Shown in pieces: positions 9,994-21,322 of a stretch of 64,000 nt of DNA (positions within the stretch are counted from its first letter, which is position 1; each line of letters begins with the position of its first letter). The DNA is from JACCZX01 sp963729165 (GTDB lineage Bacteria; Pseudomonadota; Gammaproteobacteria; Burkholderiales; Burkholderiaceae_F): the NCBI GenBank assembly GCA_963729165.1, contig CAVSMM010000016.1, positions 88,532 to 152,531 of the forward strand, given 5' to 3'. Both the position numbers and the translations under genes were made by a program. The notes beneath the pieces were generated by a model. That model saw only the letters and a program-made list of their open reading frames with translations. It made no database searches and was not told the origin of the DNA.

Positions 9994-11340
9994 GTGACCC
10001 CGTTTGCCCTCTCTGACCATCGCCTGCGCGAACTCGCGCTCGACGCGATCGACCACGCCCGGTCGCTCGGCGCCAGCGATGCTTCTTGCGAAGTCAGCGA
10101 ATCGACCGGGCTGTCCGTCTCGGTGCGAAAGAAGAAGGTAGAGACGATCGAGCGTACGCGCGATAAGGGGCTGGGGATCACGGTCTACATCGGCAAGCGG
10201 CGCGGCAACGCATCGACTTCCGACTTTGCTCGGCCGGCGCTGCAGCAGGCTGTAGAGGCGGCTTACAACATCGCTCGCTTCACGGCGGACGATGAGGCTG
10301 CGGGGCTGCCGGACGTCGACACATTACAGCGTTCGCCGCGCGATCTCGATTTGTTTCACCCGTGGTCGCTCGAGACCAGCGAAGCAATCAAGCTCGCGCA
10401 GCGTTGTGAAGCAGCGGCGTTCGCAGTGAGCCCGCAGATCGTGAATTCCGAAGGCGCCAACGTGTACACGTCGTCGGGCCACTTCGTGCTTGCGAACACA
10501 CAGCAATTCGTCGGTGGCTATGCATATTCACGGCACTCGATCTCGGTCGCGCCGATCGCTCGCGACCAAAATGGCATGCAGCGCGACGATTGGTATACGT
10601 CGTCGCGTATTGCCGATGAGCTCGCTTCGCCCGAATCGGTCGGTGACTACGCCGCGCGCCGCGCGCTGGCGCGGCTGTCGGCCCGGCAACTAAAAACACG
10701 GCAGTGCCCGGTGCTGTTCGAGGCGCCGCTTTCGTGCGGCCTGCTTGGCAACTTTGTTCAGGCAGCGAGCGGAGGTGCGCTTTATCGCAACGCGTCGTTC
10801 CTCGTTGACTCTCTAGGGAAATCGGTCTTTTCCGATCACATCACGCTGCACGAAGACCCGTACTTGCCGCAAGGTCCCGGCTCGAGCCCGTTCGACGAAG
10901 AAGGCGTGCGCGGCATCAAGCGCGATGTTGTCGCTGGCGGCGTGCTGACCGGTTACTTTCTGACCAGTTACTCGGCGCGCAAGCTTGGAATGCAATCGAC
11001 CGGCAACTCGGGCGGCTCGTATAACTTTGAAATCCGGTCGAGTGCAACACGCCGCAACGACGATCTGGCCGGGATGGTGCGACGTCTGGGCACCGGCCTG
11101 CTGGTGACGGACCTGATCGGCCAGGGCGTTAACTACGTAAGCGGCGATTACTCGCGCGGCGCAAGCGGCTTCTGGGTCGAAGGCGGCGAAATTCGCTACC
11201 CGGTCGAAGAGATCACCGTGGCAGGTAATTTGCGCGACATGTTTCGCAGCATCGTCGCCGTCGGCAACGATCAGGTTGTTCGCGGCAGCAAGATAAGCGG
11301 CTCGTTGCTGATCGACGGCATGACCGTCGGTGGCTCGTGA
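9994..11340 (+). CDS. pmbA: Metalloprotease PmbA (TldE)
   Basis: PmbA/TldE forms a heterodimer with TldD that degrades unfolded peptides and matures some modified peptides such as microcin B17. TldD supplies the zinc site; TldE itself lacks the HExxxH motif, and none is seen here. Typical segments are TVYIGKRRGNASTSDF, SSRIADELASPESVG, and the C-terminal NSGGSYNFEI and GFWVEGGEIRYPVEEIT. Length 448 residues fits the family. I choose GTG at 9994 (VTPFALSDHRLR); upstream codons in the same frame are antisense to yjgA. No tldD lies in the window. Confidence 0.93.
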   Translation: MTPFALSDHRLRELALDAIDHARSLGASDASCEVSESTGLSVSVRKKKVETIERTRDKGLGITVYIGKRRGNASTSDFARPALQQAVEAAYNIARFTADDEAAGLPDVDTLQRSPRDLDLFHPWSLETSEAIKLAQRCEAAAFAVSPQIVNSEGANVYTSSGHFVLANTQQFVGGYAYSRHSISVAPIARDQNGMQRDDWYTSSRIADELASPESVGDYAARRALARLSARQLKTRQCPVLFEAPLSCGLLGNFVQAASGGALYRNASFLVDSLGKSVFSDHITLHEDPYLPQGPGSSPFDEEGVRGIKRDVVAGGVLTGYFLTSYSARKLGMQSTGNSGGSYNFEIRSSATRRNDDLAGMVRRLGTGLLVTDLIGQGVNYVSGDYSRGASGFWVEGGEIRYPVEEITVAGNLRDMFRSIVAVGNDQVVRGSKISGSLLIDGMTVGGS

Positions 11341-11452
11341 AAACCCTCGCGCCGCTCTGCTTGCGCCATCGATAGCCGCGACTACACTAGCGCGCACAGC
11401 GCGGGAGGAGTATCCGCCTCGCGTTAGAAAATTTCACAACAGGAGACAATAA

Positions 11453-12537
11453 ATGCAACGTCGTTCGTTCATAAAGAACGCGACTGCCGGCGCGGCAGTA
11501 GCAGCAATTGCCGCACCGGCGATCGGCCAGGCGCAAGCACAGGTCAGGTGGCGGCTCGCTTCGAGCTTTCCCAAGGCGCTCGACACGATTTATGGCGCGG
11601 CCGAGGTATTTTCAAAGCAGGTCGGCGCCGCCACAGGCGGCCGCTTTCAGGTCAGCGTGCATGCGGCCGGAGAATTGATGCCGGCGTTTGGCGTGGTCGA
11701 CGCGCGTGCAACAGGCCACTGTCGAGTGCGCGCACACGGCGCCGTACTACTTCTTCGGCAAGGACGAAACGTTCGCGATGGACTGCGCGATACCGTTTGG
11801 ATTGAACTCGCGCCAGATGACGGCCTGGATGTTTGAAGGCAACGGGATGAAGCTGTTCCGCGAGTTCTATCGCAACTACAACATCGTCAATTTCCCGATG
11901 GGAAATACCGGCGCGCAGATGGGCGGCTGGTATCGCAAGGAAATCAAGTCGGTTGCCGATATGAAGGGCTTGAAGATGCGCATCGGCGGCTTCGGCGGCA
12001 AGGTGCTGGAACGCCTTGGCAGCGTCCCGCAGAACATTCCGGGTGGCGAGATCTATGCAGCGCTGGAAAAGGGCACGATCGATGCGACCGAATGGGTCGG
12101 GCCCGTACGACGATCTGAAGCTCGGCTTCAACAAGGTTGCGCCCAATTACTACTACCCAGGCTGGTGGGAGGGCGGCCCGCAGCTCGACCTGTACGTCAA
12201 CACCAAGGCGTGGGATGCGCTCACGCCCGAGTACAAGGCAATCGTCGAAGCATGCGCGTCACACGCGCACGTTGTGATGCAGGCCTCCTACGATGCGAAG
12301 AACCCTGCCGCGCTGAAGCAACTGGTTTCGCAGGGTACGAAGCTGCACCGGTTTCCGCGTGACGTGATGGATGCTTCGTTCAAGGCGGCGATGGAGGTGT
12401 ACAGCGAACTCAACGCCAAGAACGCCAACTGGAAGAAAATCTACGACGACTACAACTCGTTCAGGCGCGATCAGAACCTGTGGTTCCGATTCGCTGAAGC
12501 CGGATTCGACGACTTCATGCAGGCGCAAAAGCTCTAG
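11453..12537 (+). CDS. dctP: TRAP transporter substrate-binding protein, DctP type (frameshifted)
   Basis: Periplasmic binding protein that delivers an organic acid to the DctQM membrane subunits. The N-terminus MQRRSFIKNATAG followed by a hydrophobic AAVAAIAAPAIG segment is a twin-arginine signal peptide. The mature part shows WRLASSFPKALDTIYG, YYFFGKDETFAMD, KGLKMRIGG and EWVGPYDDLKLGF, typical of the TRAP family subgroup that binds 2-oxo or sulfonate-like acids. Frame breaks near 11700 and 12105 are each repaired by removing a single C, giving about 361 residues. An AGGAGA ribosome site precedes ATG 11453. It ends in a hairpin terminator and faces dctM convergently. Confidence 0.88.
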
Positions 12538-12549
12538 CGCCTTTGTTGT

Positions 12550-12590
12550 AAGGGGCTCGGGGATAAATCCGCGAGCCCTTTTATTTTTTC
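12550..12590. terminator. Intrinsic terminator after dctP
   Basis: A GC-rich hairpin, AAGGGGCTCG facing CGAGCCCTT around an ATAAAT loop, is followed by TTTTATTTTTT. One G is bulged in the left arm. It lies just after the dctP stop and ends at the dctM stop, so it probably serves dctP mainly. Confidence 0.8.
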
Positions 12591-14327
12591 TGCTCGTTTT
12601 TCAGCGCTCGCAACACTGCATCCATATCTTCATTCGCATCAGGCGCGGTGCCGCTCTTATCGGCGCCTTCACTGCTGTAGCTGCGTGTAGGCGCATCGAT
12701 CTGAATTTTGTCCAGGTCGATCTTCTTGTTCTCACCGAGTCCGGTTGTGACTAGGCCCGGGAATGCAATCACCGCGACCACCATGATCAGTTGGATCGCG
12801 ATAAATGCAATCGCCCCCTTATAGATCTGCCCAGTGCTGACGCCGGCGATGCGCTCGCGTGTGACGCGATCGGCGTAGTCGCTGCGCGGTGCGACGCTGC
12901 GCAGGTAGAACAGCGCAAAGCCAAACGGCGGCGTCAGAAAGGATGTCTGCAGGTTCATCGCGATGATCACGCCGAACCAGATCAGGTCAATGCCCATCTT
13001 TTCCGCTACCGGCGCCAGCAGCGGAATCACGATGAAAGCGATCTCGAAGAAGTCGATGAAGCAGCCCAGAACGAACACCAGAATGTTGACGACGATCAGG
13101 AAGCCGAGCGCGCCGCCCGGCACATTCTTGAACAGCGCCTCGACGAAGAAATGGCCTTCTGCAGCGTTAAAGGTAAAACTGAAAACGGTCGAGCCGATCA
13201 GGATGAACATCACGAAGCACGACAGCTTGGTCGTGTTGTCGAGCGCCTGTTTCAGCAGCGACCAAGTGAGCCGCCGCCGCGACACCGCCATGATCAGCGC
13301 ACCGACCGCGCCCATCGCGCCGCCCTCGGTCGGTGTCGCAACGCCGAGAAAGATCGTGCCGAGCACGAGAAAAATCAGGATCAGCGGCGGAATCAGCACG
13401 AAGGTGACTTGCTCCGAAAGGCGCGATAGCAGTCCGAGCTTCAGCAGCCGGTTCGTCAGCGCCAGTCGCTAACGCAACAAACGATGCGACCGTCATCGAC
13501 ATGATCAGAATCTCGTCAGTCGGCGCTGGCAGCTCGCGCTCGACCATCGGGTTGATCACCGCTTGATGTACGCGGCTCCACAGCACGCCGGCCAAACCGC
13601 GATATTCCCAGCAGCACGAACAATGAGTTGTGGCCGCTCGAGCCGTTCGGCTCGCGATAGATGCGGGCTTCCGGGGGCAGCGCCGGCACCCACTTCGGCC
13701 GCACGAACGCGACAATGATCACGAAGATGGCGTACAGCGCGACCAGCATCAGCCCGGCAGGATCGCGCCGGCATACATGTCGCCGACCGAGCGTCCGAGC
13801 TGGTCGGCCAGCACGATCAGCACCAGCGACGGCGGGATTGCCTGCGCCAGCGTGCCCGATGCAGTGATCACGCCGGTTGCGATGGTGCGGTTGTAGCCGT
13901 AGCGCAGCATGATCGGTAGCGAAATCAGGCCCATCGAGATGACGGCAGCGGCCACCACGCCGGTGGTCGCGGCCAACAGCGCGCCGACAAAGATCACCGC
14001 AAGCGCCAGCCCGCCACGCAGCGGCCCGAACACTTGGCCGACGGTCTCCAGCAGGTCCTCGGCCATGCCGCTCTTCTCGAGGATGATTCCCATCAGCGTG
14101 AAGAACGGCACGGCGAGCAGCGTGTCGTTCTGCATGATGCCCGAACACGCGCAGCGGCAGCGCCTGGAACAAGGTGACTGGGAATAGTCCCGACTTCCAT
14201 ACCGATGAAAGCCGAACAGCGAGACCCAGTAGCCGCCAGCGAGAACGCGACCGGGAAGCCGGTCAGCAGAAAAACGAGCAGCCCCAGAAACAACAGCGGC
14301 ACGAAATTTTGCGCGATGAAGGCTCAT
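12581..14327 (-). CDS. dctM: TRAP transporter large permease, DctM (frameshifted)
   Basis: The 12-helix channel subunit of a TRAP transporter. Family segments appear in order: PLLFLGLLVFLLTGFPVAF, MQNDTLLAVPFFTLMG, GMAEDLLETVGQVFGPLRGG, ATTGVVAAAVISMGLISLP, then LGVATPTEGGAMGAVGAL and the C-terminal MNLQTSFLTPPFGFALFYL. They occupy several frames with at least five breaks. The first is directly after the start: ATG at 14327 reads ATGAGC, then an extra C before the conserved FIAQNF reading. The last 272 residues form one frame with a long polar tail. Repaired size is about 580 residues, on the large side for DctM. It lies downstream of dctQ with no clear gap. Confidence 0.85.
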
Positions 14328-14394
14328 GTGCGCTTCGCGTCGCGGCGTGGCGACCAGCGACGCCGCGACCGGATCGTGCTCCTCCGGAATCGAA

Positions 14395-14906
14395 TCAGGA
14401 CCGAGTCCGCTCAGAAACGCGACGCGCTTGATCAGTTCGGAGAGCGGATTGCGCAAACAGCAGCGCCATGCCGACCGGCAACAGCGCGTAAACAGGCCAG
14501 CGAATCAGTCCGCCCGCGTTCTGCGACATCTCTCCGCTGACATACGCGTTGGCCACCAACGGCCACGACAGCCAGATCAGGAGCAGCGTAAGCGGCATCA
14601 AGAAAACGACGATGCCGACGATGTCGACCCAGTTGCGAACGCGCGGACTGAGACGCGTGGACACGAAGTCGATACGCACGTGCGCATTGCGCAGGAACGT
14701 GTAAGCCGCGCCGAGCAGGAACACCGCAGCGAACAGGTACCACTGCAGTTCGAGCTAGGCGTTGGAGCCGATGCTGAACAGCTTGCGCAGCACGGCGTTG
14801 CCGGCGCTGATCAGTACGGCCGCCAGCAGCGAACCAGATGACGATGGCGTCCGATCCAACGGTTGACCGTGTCGATTGCTCGCGACAGTGCTAGCAGCGG
14901 CTTCAT
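14395..14906 (-). CDS. dctQ: TRAP transporter small permease, DctQ (frameshifted, with an in-frame stop)
   Basis: Four-helix small membrane subunit. ATG at 14906 opens with LLALSRAIDTVNRW, then, in another frame, AAVLISAGNAVLRKLFSIG and LELQWYLFAAVFLLG, then RNAHVRIDFVSTRLSPR, all classic DctQ. Besides a frame break near 14850 there is a TAG at the position where the family has Trp (SNA-stop-LELQW at about 14756), which needs a substitution rather than an indel. Near 14455 the frame changes again to NPLSELIKRVAFLSG, whose reading runs to the dctM start. The end is therefore uncertain: 14395 is the stop in one frame, and the other would run into dctM. Confidence 0.75.
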
Positions 14907-14935
14907 CGACAATGGCGGTCGTGGCCTAGTTGTTG

Positions 14936-16404
<1,469 letters not shown>

Positions 16405-16479
16405 AATCGTTCGAGGGGGAGCGCTCTCGAAGAACGCGTGAAATCGGCGCAGTGTGGTGTGTCGTAGCGGGATTTAGGT

Positions 16480-17537
16480 TTGACAGGTTCTCGAAGACAT
16501 CCGCCTCCCTCGCTGAAAGGTCCGCTCGCCCGCGACGAAACCGCGGTGCCGACTCCTCGCCGCGTCATTCCAGATGGTTGCAACATGGGCGTGTTGTTGC
16601 GCGTGATTGGCACCATCGTCGTGTTGGCACTGATGGCGGCCGTTGGAGAATCGTCATCACCGGCCGACGCGTCTGACGGCGCTGCTACGGCTACATGTCG
16701 TTCATCGCGCCATCGACGCTGTTGACCCTGATGGGATGGTGCGTGGCGAGGCGCACGCTGTCAGCGCTGGACGTGTCGATTCAGCGCGGTATTTCGTGCC
16801 TAATTCCGGCGATCGTCGCGGTGGCGGTGGCCTTGCTGTTCGCAGGCTCCCGGCGGCGAATGGGCGGCGCTTGCTCATGGCGCCGTCGGCTTCGCTCTGG
16901 GCGCGGGATTTCAGCACTATTCAGAGCTTCGCGAGCGCGCCTTTTCGCCGGCGGTGATCGAAGCAAAGTATCAGGCGTTGCAGTCGCGCATTCGCCCGCA
17001 TTTTCTGTTCAACAGCCTGAACGCGGTGCTATCGGTGGTTCGAACCGAGCCGTTAAAGGCCGAGCGGATGCTTGAATCGATCGCCGAACTATTTCGCGCG
17101 GTGATGGCAGATACGCGCAAATTGGTGCCCCTTGCGGACGAGATCGAGCTTTGCCGCAACTACGTAGAAATTGAGCAAACCCGGCTCGGGAATAGGTTGG
17201 CAGTTGACTGGCAAATCGGGGCATACCACCCCCGGGCAAAGATGCCACAGTTACTACTGCAACCGGTGATTGAAAACGCGATTCGTTACGGCGCCGAAAA
17301 AACGGCGGGCCGTGCCGACATCGTCGTCAGAGTTAAGCAGAACGGATTCGTGTTGGAGATTTTTGTCAGCAATCCGATTGCACGTGAGCGTCCCGAACGC
17401 GAAGGCAATCAGATCGGGTTGGCAAACATACGCGGCCGTCTGGCGCTGATCTACGACTTGAAGCGAAGGTCGAGACACAGACCACGCGCGAGCGGTTTGA
17501 GTTGACGATGACGATACCGGTGGAGCGGCGAGCCTAG
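16480..17537 (+). CDS. algZ: AlgZ/LytS-type sensor histidine kinase (frameshifted)
   Basis: Membrane sensor kinase of the PF06580 type that pairs with the LytTR regulator encoded next to it. The N-terminus IPDGCNMGVLLRVIG is typical of AlgZ, followed by hydrophobic helices in two frames (16560-16860). The dimerisation/phosphorylation box IRPHFLFNSLNAVLS has the acceptor His, and the N-box IENAIRYG is intact. Breaks occur near 16670, 16900 and 17460; the last restores LIYDLEAKVETQ and a stop at 17535-17537. Pseudomonas AlgZ (FimS) controls twitching and exopolysaccharide; the role here is not shown. The start at 16480 is a best guess. Confidence 0.85.
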
Positions 17538-17588
17538 TTGCAACAAGGCGGGCAAGTGATGGCGCAGGGCATTGGACAGGGTAAGGCG

Positions 17589-18362
17589 ATGTTGAACGTG
17601 ATGATCGTCGACGACGAACCACCGGCGCGGGCGCGCCTTGGACAAGTGCTGCGCGATTGCTCCGAGCAGGTTTCTCTGCAGCTGGTGGGTGAGGCCGATG
17701 GTGGAATTCAAGGCCTGGAGGAAGCCGACCGCCTGCAGCCCGACGTCATTCTGCTCGACGTGCACATGCCCGACATGAATGGGATCGAGGTGGCGCGTCA
17801 CTTGGCGCAGCGGGATAACCCGCCGGCGGTGATCTTCGTTACCGCCTACGACGAGCACGCGCTCGACGCTTTCGAAGTGCAGGCGCTCGATTACCTGATG
17901 AAGCCGGTGCGCGCCGAGCGCCTGATGGCAGCCCTGTCGCGTGCTGAGCGCTTTCGCACGCACGAGCCGCGCATCGAAGAACTTGCGAAAACGATCGGCG
18001 CGGTGCGATCGCATCTCACGGTCTCCGAGCGCGGTCGCATGATGCTGGTGCCGATCGACGATGTCGTCTATCTGCGCGCCGAGTTGAAGTACGTAACGAT
18101 CAAGACGCGCACGCGCGAGTTTCTGACCGAAGAATCGCTGACCGCACTCGAAGCCGAATTCGGCGATCGCTTCGTCCGGATACATCGCAACGCCCTGGTG
18201 GCACGCAACGGCATCCTCGGCTTTCAACGAGTGCGCGGCGCGGTCGATGAAGGCGGTGATTCCTCCGAAGGGCACTGGGAAGTGCTGCTCAAGGAAGCGA
18301 CCGAGCGATTGCCTATCAGTCGCCGTCAATGGCCCACGGTGAAGGCCGCAGCCAAGAGCTGA
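17589..18362 (+). CDS. algR: AlgR-type LytTR response regulator
   Basis: Receiver domain (residues 1-120) with the acidic pair VDDE at 7-10, the phosphorylation site Asp57 in LLDVHMPDMNG and the conserved Lys in DYLMKPV. A LytTR DNA-binding domain follows from about residue 145 (LVPIDDVVYLRAELKYVTI, then FVRIHRNALVARNGI). At 257 residues it is complete. I start it at ATG 17589 (MLNVMIVDDE), since an upstream in-frame ATG would add an unrelated leader. It is adjacent to algZ and 62 bases from hemC, the same order as in Pseudomonas, where algR binds upstream of several alginate and pilus genes. Confidence 0.92.
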   Translation: MLNVMIVDDEPPARARLGQVLRDCSEQVSLQLVGEADGGIQGLEEADRLQPDVILLDVHMPDMNGIEVARHLAQRDNPPAVIFVTAYDEHALDAFEVQALDYLMKPVRAERLMAALSRAERFRTHEPRIEELAKTIGAVRSHLTVSERGRMMLVPIDDVVYLRAELKYVTIKTRTREFLTEESLTALEAEFGDRFVRIHRNALVARNGILGFQRVRGAVDEGGDSSEGHWEVLLKEATERLPISRRQWPTVKAAAKS

Positions 18363-18424
18363 AGCAGCGACGCACTGTTAGACTGGCTGCACCTGCTTTA
18401 CCCATTCCCACGGAATATGGTTCG

Positions 18425-19345
18425 ATGAACGCGCCGGCCCGCGTCGTCATCGCGACGCGCAAAAGCCCGCTCGCGTTATGGCAGGCCGAACACGTGCGCG
18501 AGCTGTTGTCGAAGCGGTATGCCAACCTGCAGATCGAGCTGCTCGGCATGACGACGTTGGGCGACCGCATCCTCGACCGGCCGCTTTCGCAGGAGGGCGG
18601 CAAAGGACTTTTCGTCAAGGAGCTGGAGCTCGCTTTGCTTGACGGCCGAGCACATCTGGCCGTGCATTCGCTCAAAGACGTGCCGATGCATCTCGACGCC
18701 GAGTTCGTACTGGCCGCCGTGCTAACGCGTGAGGATCCGCGTGACTGCATGGTGTCGAACCGCTACGCGACGCTCGAAGACATGCCTGCGGGAGCGCGCA
18801 TCGGAACGTCGAGCTTGCGGCGCGAGCTGATGCTGCGCGCTCGCTTTCCGCAGCTTGCCATCGGTTCGATTCGCGGCAACGTGGGAACTCGGCTCGCGAA
18901 GCTCGACAACGGCGAATTCGACGCCCTGGTGCTGGCAGCGGCGGGACTGAAGCGCTTGGGGTTTACTGCGCGCATTCGGCAGATCATTTCGACTGAGGTG
19001 TCGTTGCCTGCGCCGGGTCAGGGCGCGCTGGGAATCGAAATCAAAAGCTCGGACTCGAAAACGGCGACGCTGCTATCTCCATTCGACGATGCCGCAACGC
19101 GCGCCGCTACGGCAGCCGAGCGCGGTGTGTCGCGCGGGCTTGGCGGGAGTTGCCAGGTGCCGCTGGCCGCGTACGCGGAAGTCGAACGCGACGCACTGCG
19201 GCTGCGCGCGCTGGTGGGCAACGCGAAGACCGGGTCCTACGTCGAAGCGGAAGCACGCGGACCGCTCGCCGATCCAGAGGCGCTGGCGTCAAACGTGGTC
19301 GAGCAGCTGACTGCGCTGGGCGCGCTGCGCCTGCTGGCTGCCTGA
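18425..19345 (+). CDS. hemC: Hydroxymethylbilane synthase (porphobilinogen deaminase)
   Basis: Joins four porphobilinogen units into hydroxymethylbilane in tetrapyrrole synthesis. The sequence starts ARVVIATRKSPLALWQA and has GLFVKELELALL, HSLKDVPM, RIGTSSLRR and RGNVGTRL. The cofactor cysteine is Cys243 in GLGGSCQVPL, which carries the dipyrromethane primer. The protein is 306 residues and intact. ATG 18425 is the family start; the longer frame upstream lies within algR. It begins a heme operon with hemD (15 bases later), hemX and hemY. Confidence 0.95.
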   Translation: MNAPARVVIATRKSPLALWQAEHVRELLSKRYANLQIELLGMTTLGDRILDRPLSQEGGKGLFVKELELALLDGRAHLAVHSLKDVPMHLDAEFVLAAVLTREDPRDCMVSNRYATLEDMPAGARIGTSSLRRELMLRARFPQLAIGSIRGNVGTRLAKLDNGEFDALVLAAAGLKRLGFTARIRQIISTEVSLPAPGQGALGIEIKSSDSKTATLLSPFDDAATRAATAAERGVSRGLGGSCQVPLAAYAEVERDALRLRALVGNAKTGSYVEAEARGPLADPEALASNVVEQLTALGALRLLAA

Positions 19346-19360
19346 TACATCGGCGCATCC

Positions 19361-20140
19361 ATGCTGGTGATCGTCACGCGCCCGGCGAGTGCCGGCCGGC
19401 GACTGTTCGAGCGACTGCTGGGGCAGGGATATCGCGCTTGCTGGTGGCCGGCATTCGATATCGGTGAGGCGCCCGATCCGCTGCATGCGCGCGCAATACT
19501 CGCCAGACTGGGCGACTACGACCTCGCGATTTTTGTCAGTGCCACTGCAGTGCGCGCAGCACAGCCCCTTCTGAGCGGCGCGTGGCCGTCGGGCACGATG
19601 ATCGGTGCCGTCGGCGCGTCTACGCGCGCTGCCGTCGAAGCAGAACTGAAGCCACCTCAGGGCGTCTTGGTCTCGGCAGCAGATGAAGACCAGCAATCGG
19701 GATCTGAAGCGTTTTGGCGTGCTTGGCTGGCGACTGACCGCCGCGCACATCGAGTGCTGCTGGTTCGGGCGCAAGACGGGCGCAACTGGCTCAACGAGCG
19801 TTTTGCGCAGCAGGGTGCGCAGGTCGAAACCGTCGCGGTGTATTCGCGCGTCCTGCACCGACCGTCTTCTGACGAGCTGCGTAACTTGCGGGAATCGATC
19901 GGGGCCGGCGAAAAACCAGCCGTCGTTTTCAGCAGCACCGAAGCCGTCACGGCGCTCGACCGGCAGGTCGATGCAGCGGCGCAGGCATGGCTGCGCAACG
20001 GAGTCGCGATCGCTTGCCATCCGCGAATTGCCGAGCAACTGTTGTCAAACGGCTATGCGCGTGTGTTCAACGCGACATTCGACGACGATTCGATCGTCGC
20101 CCAGCTAGAATCAATCGGCGTTGAGCCGCAGGCGCCGTAG
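19361..20140 (+). CDS. hemD: Uroporphyrinogen-III synthase
   Basis: Cyclises hydroxymethylbilane with inversion of ring D. Members are very divergent, but VTRPASAGRRLFERLLGQG at the start, FVSATAVRAAQPLL, IGAVGASTRAAVEA, VLLVRAQDGRNWLNERF and VFSSTEAV are characteristic. The 259-residue length and its place directly after hemC settle the call. The frame is intact. Confidence 0.92.
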   Translation: MLVIVTRPASAGRRLFERLLGQGYRACWWPAFDIGEAPDPLHARAILARLGDYDLAIFVSATAVRAAQPLLSGAWPSGTMIGAVGASTRAAVEAELKPPQGVLVSAADEDQQSGSEAFWRAWLATDRRAHRVLLVRAQDGRNWLNERFAQQGAQVETVAVYSRVLHRPSSDELRNLRESIGAGEKPAVVFSSTEAVTALDRQVDAAAQAWLRNGVAIACHPRIAEQLLSNGYARVFNATFDDDSIVAQLESIGVEPQAP

Positions 20141-20229
20141 CCTCGCGAGCTCACGAAACATACTGCTCGCGACACACGAGCGTTTGATTCGGCTACTGAT
20201 TGATTCACCTAACTGCTCTGAACGCTGCC

Positions 20230-21309
20230 GTGGCAGACGAATCGCTGCAACCCTTGCCTACATCGGCGGAAAGCCCTGTCTCTCCCACGCCTCGCTTCGA
20301 GGTCAACCGGCAGGCGTTATTTTGGGTTGCGATCATTGCGCTCGGGGTCGCGCTATTCGCGGCCGGCTATTCATATCGCCAGTTGGGAAACGTCAGGCGA
20401 GAGTCAGCACACCGGCTCGCGGAACTGCAGCAAGCGGTGACAACGGCCAACGACACCGCCAACCGCGCCGACGCCGAGGCGCGCGCGGCTCGTCAGCAGG
20501 CGGCGGTTGTCGAAGCGCGTTTGGCCGAGGAACAGGGTCAACGCGAGGCGCTCGAGCAGTTGTATTCGGATTTGTCGCGCGGTCGCGACGATGCGGTGCT
20601 GGTGGAAGTCGAGCGCCTCGTCACGGTAGCCGCGCAGGAACTGCAACTGAGCGGAAACGTGGCCACCGCCCTGGCGGCGTTACAGACGGCGGACGTGCGG
20701 CTGTCTCGCTCCGATAACGCGCGGTTCGTCCCGTTGCGACGCGTGCTGGCGCGCGATATCGAGCGCCTGAAGGCGGCGCCCGCGGTTGACTTCACTGGCA
20801 TTGCACTCAAGCTCGATCAACTCGCGTCGTCGGTCGACACGTTGTCGTTGCTGGCTGCGGTCACAACAACACCCACCTTGCCACCATCGACCACGGAGTC
20901 CTCGCCAGTGCCCACCGGTGGGAGCTGGTGGCAGCGCCATTGGCGTGCGCTGCAGAACGAGCTAGGTGAGTATCGCGATTTGATTCGCATCCGCCATGTC
21001 GATTCTCCGGAGTCGGTGTTGCTCGACGCTCAACAGCAGACATTGGTCCGGCAGCAATTGCGTCTGCGCCTGCTGAACGCCCGACAAGCGCTTCTTGCGC
21101 GCAACGACCGCTTGTTTCGGGCCGATCTGTCAGAAGCTCAGGCACTGCTGGCACGCTATTTCGATACGCGATCGCCACCGGTTGCTGCCGCCCAGTCGCT
21201 GATCAAGCAACTCGCGTCGACCGCGTTGTCGGTTGATGTGCCCACAATCGGCGACAGCATGGCCGCGATTCGCGCGGTGCGAGTCACCCCGCTTTCGCCG
21301 GGCCGTTAG
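20230..21309 (+). CDS. hemX: HemX-like membrane protein
   Basis: A bitopic inner-membrane protein (helix at about residues 29-50, LFWVAIIALGVALFAAGYSY) with a long Ala/Glu/Arg-rich coiled coil (about 60-120) and a C-terminal helical domain containing SWWQRHWRALQNELGEYRDLIRI-type sequence (PF04375). It is often annotated as a uroporphyrinogen-III methyltransferase, but it has no methyltransferase motif; its role in heme synthesis is unclear. The GTG at 20230 (VADESLQPL) is my preferred start; a TTG at 20200 in the same frame is the alternative. It is followed 14 bases later by hemY. Confidence 0.88.
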   Translation: MADESLQPLPTSAESPVSPTPRFEVNRQALFWVAIIALGVALFAAGYSYRQLGNVRRESAHRLAELQQAVTTANDTANRADAEARAARQQAAVVEARLAEEQGQREALEQLYSDLSRGRDDAVLVEVERLVTVAAQELQLSGNVATALAALQTADVRLSRSDNARFVPLRRVLARDIERLKAAPAVDFTGIALKLDQLASSVDTLSLLAAVTTTPTLPPSTTESSPVPTGGSWWQRHWRALQNELGEYRDLIRIRHVDSPESVLLDAQQQTLVRQQLRLRLLNARQALLARNDRLFRADLSEAQALLARYFDTRSPPVAAAQSLIKQLASTALSVDVPTIGDSMAAIRAVRVTPLSPGR

Positions 21310-21322
21310 CGCTGGAGCCCGC

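Noticed and set aside
12791..13429. Plus-strand frame of 212 charged residues
   Set aside because: It is antisense to the DctM membrane gene, and the His/Asp-rich composition is typical of such shadows.
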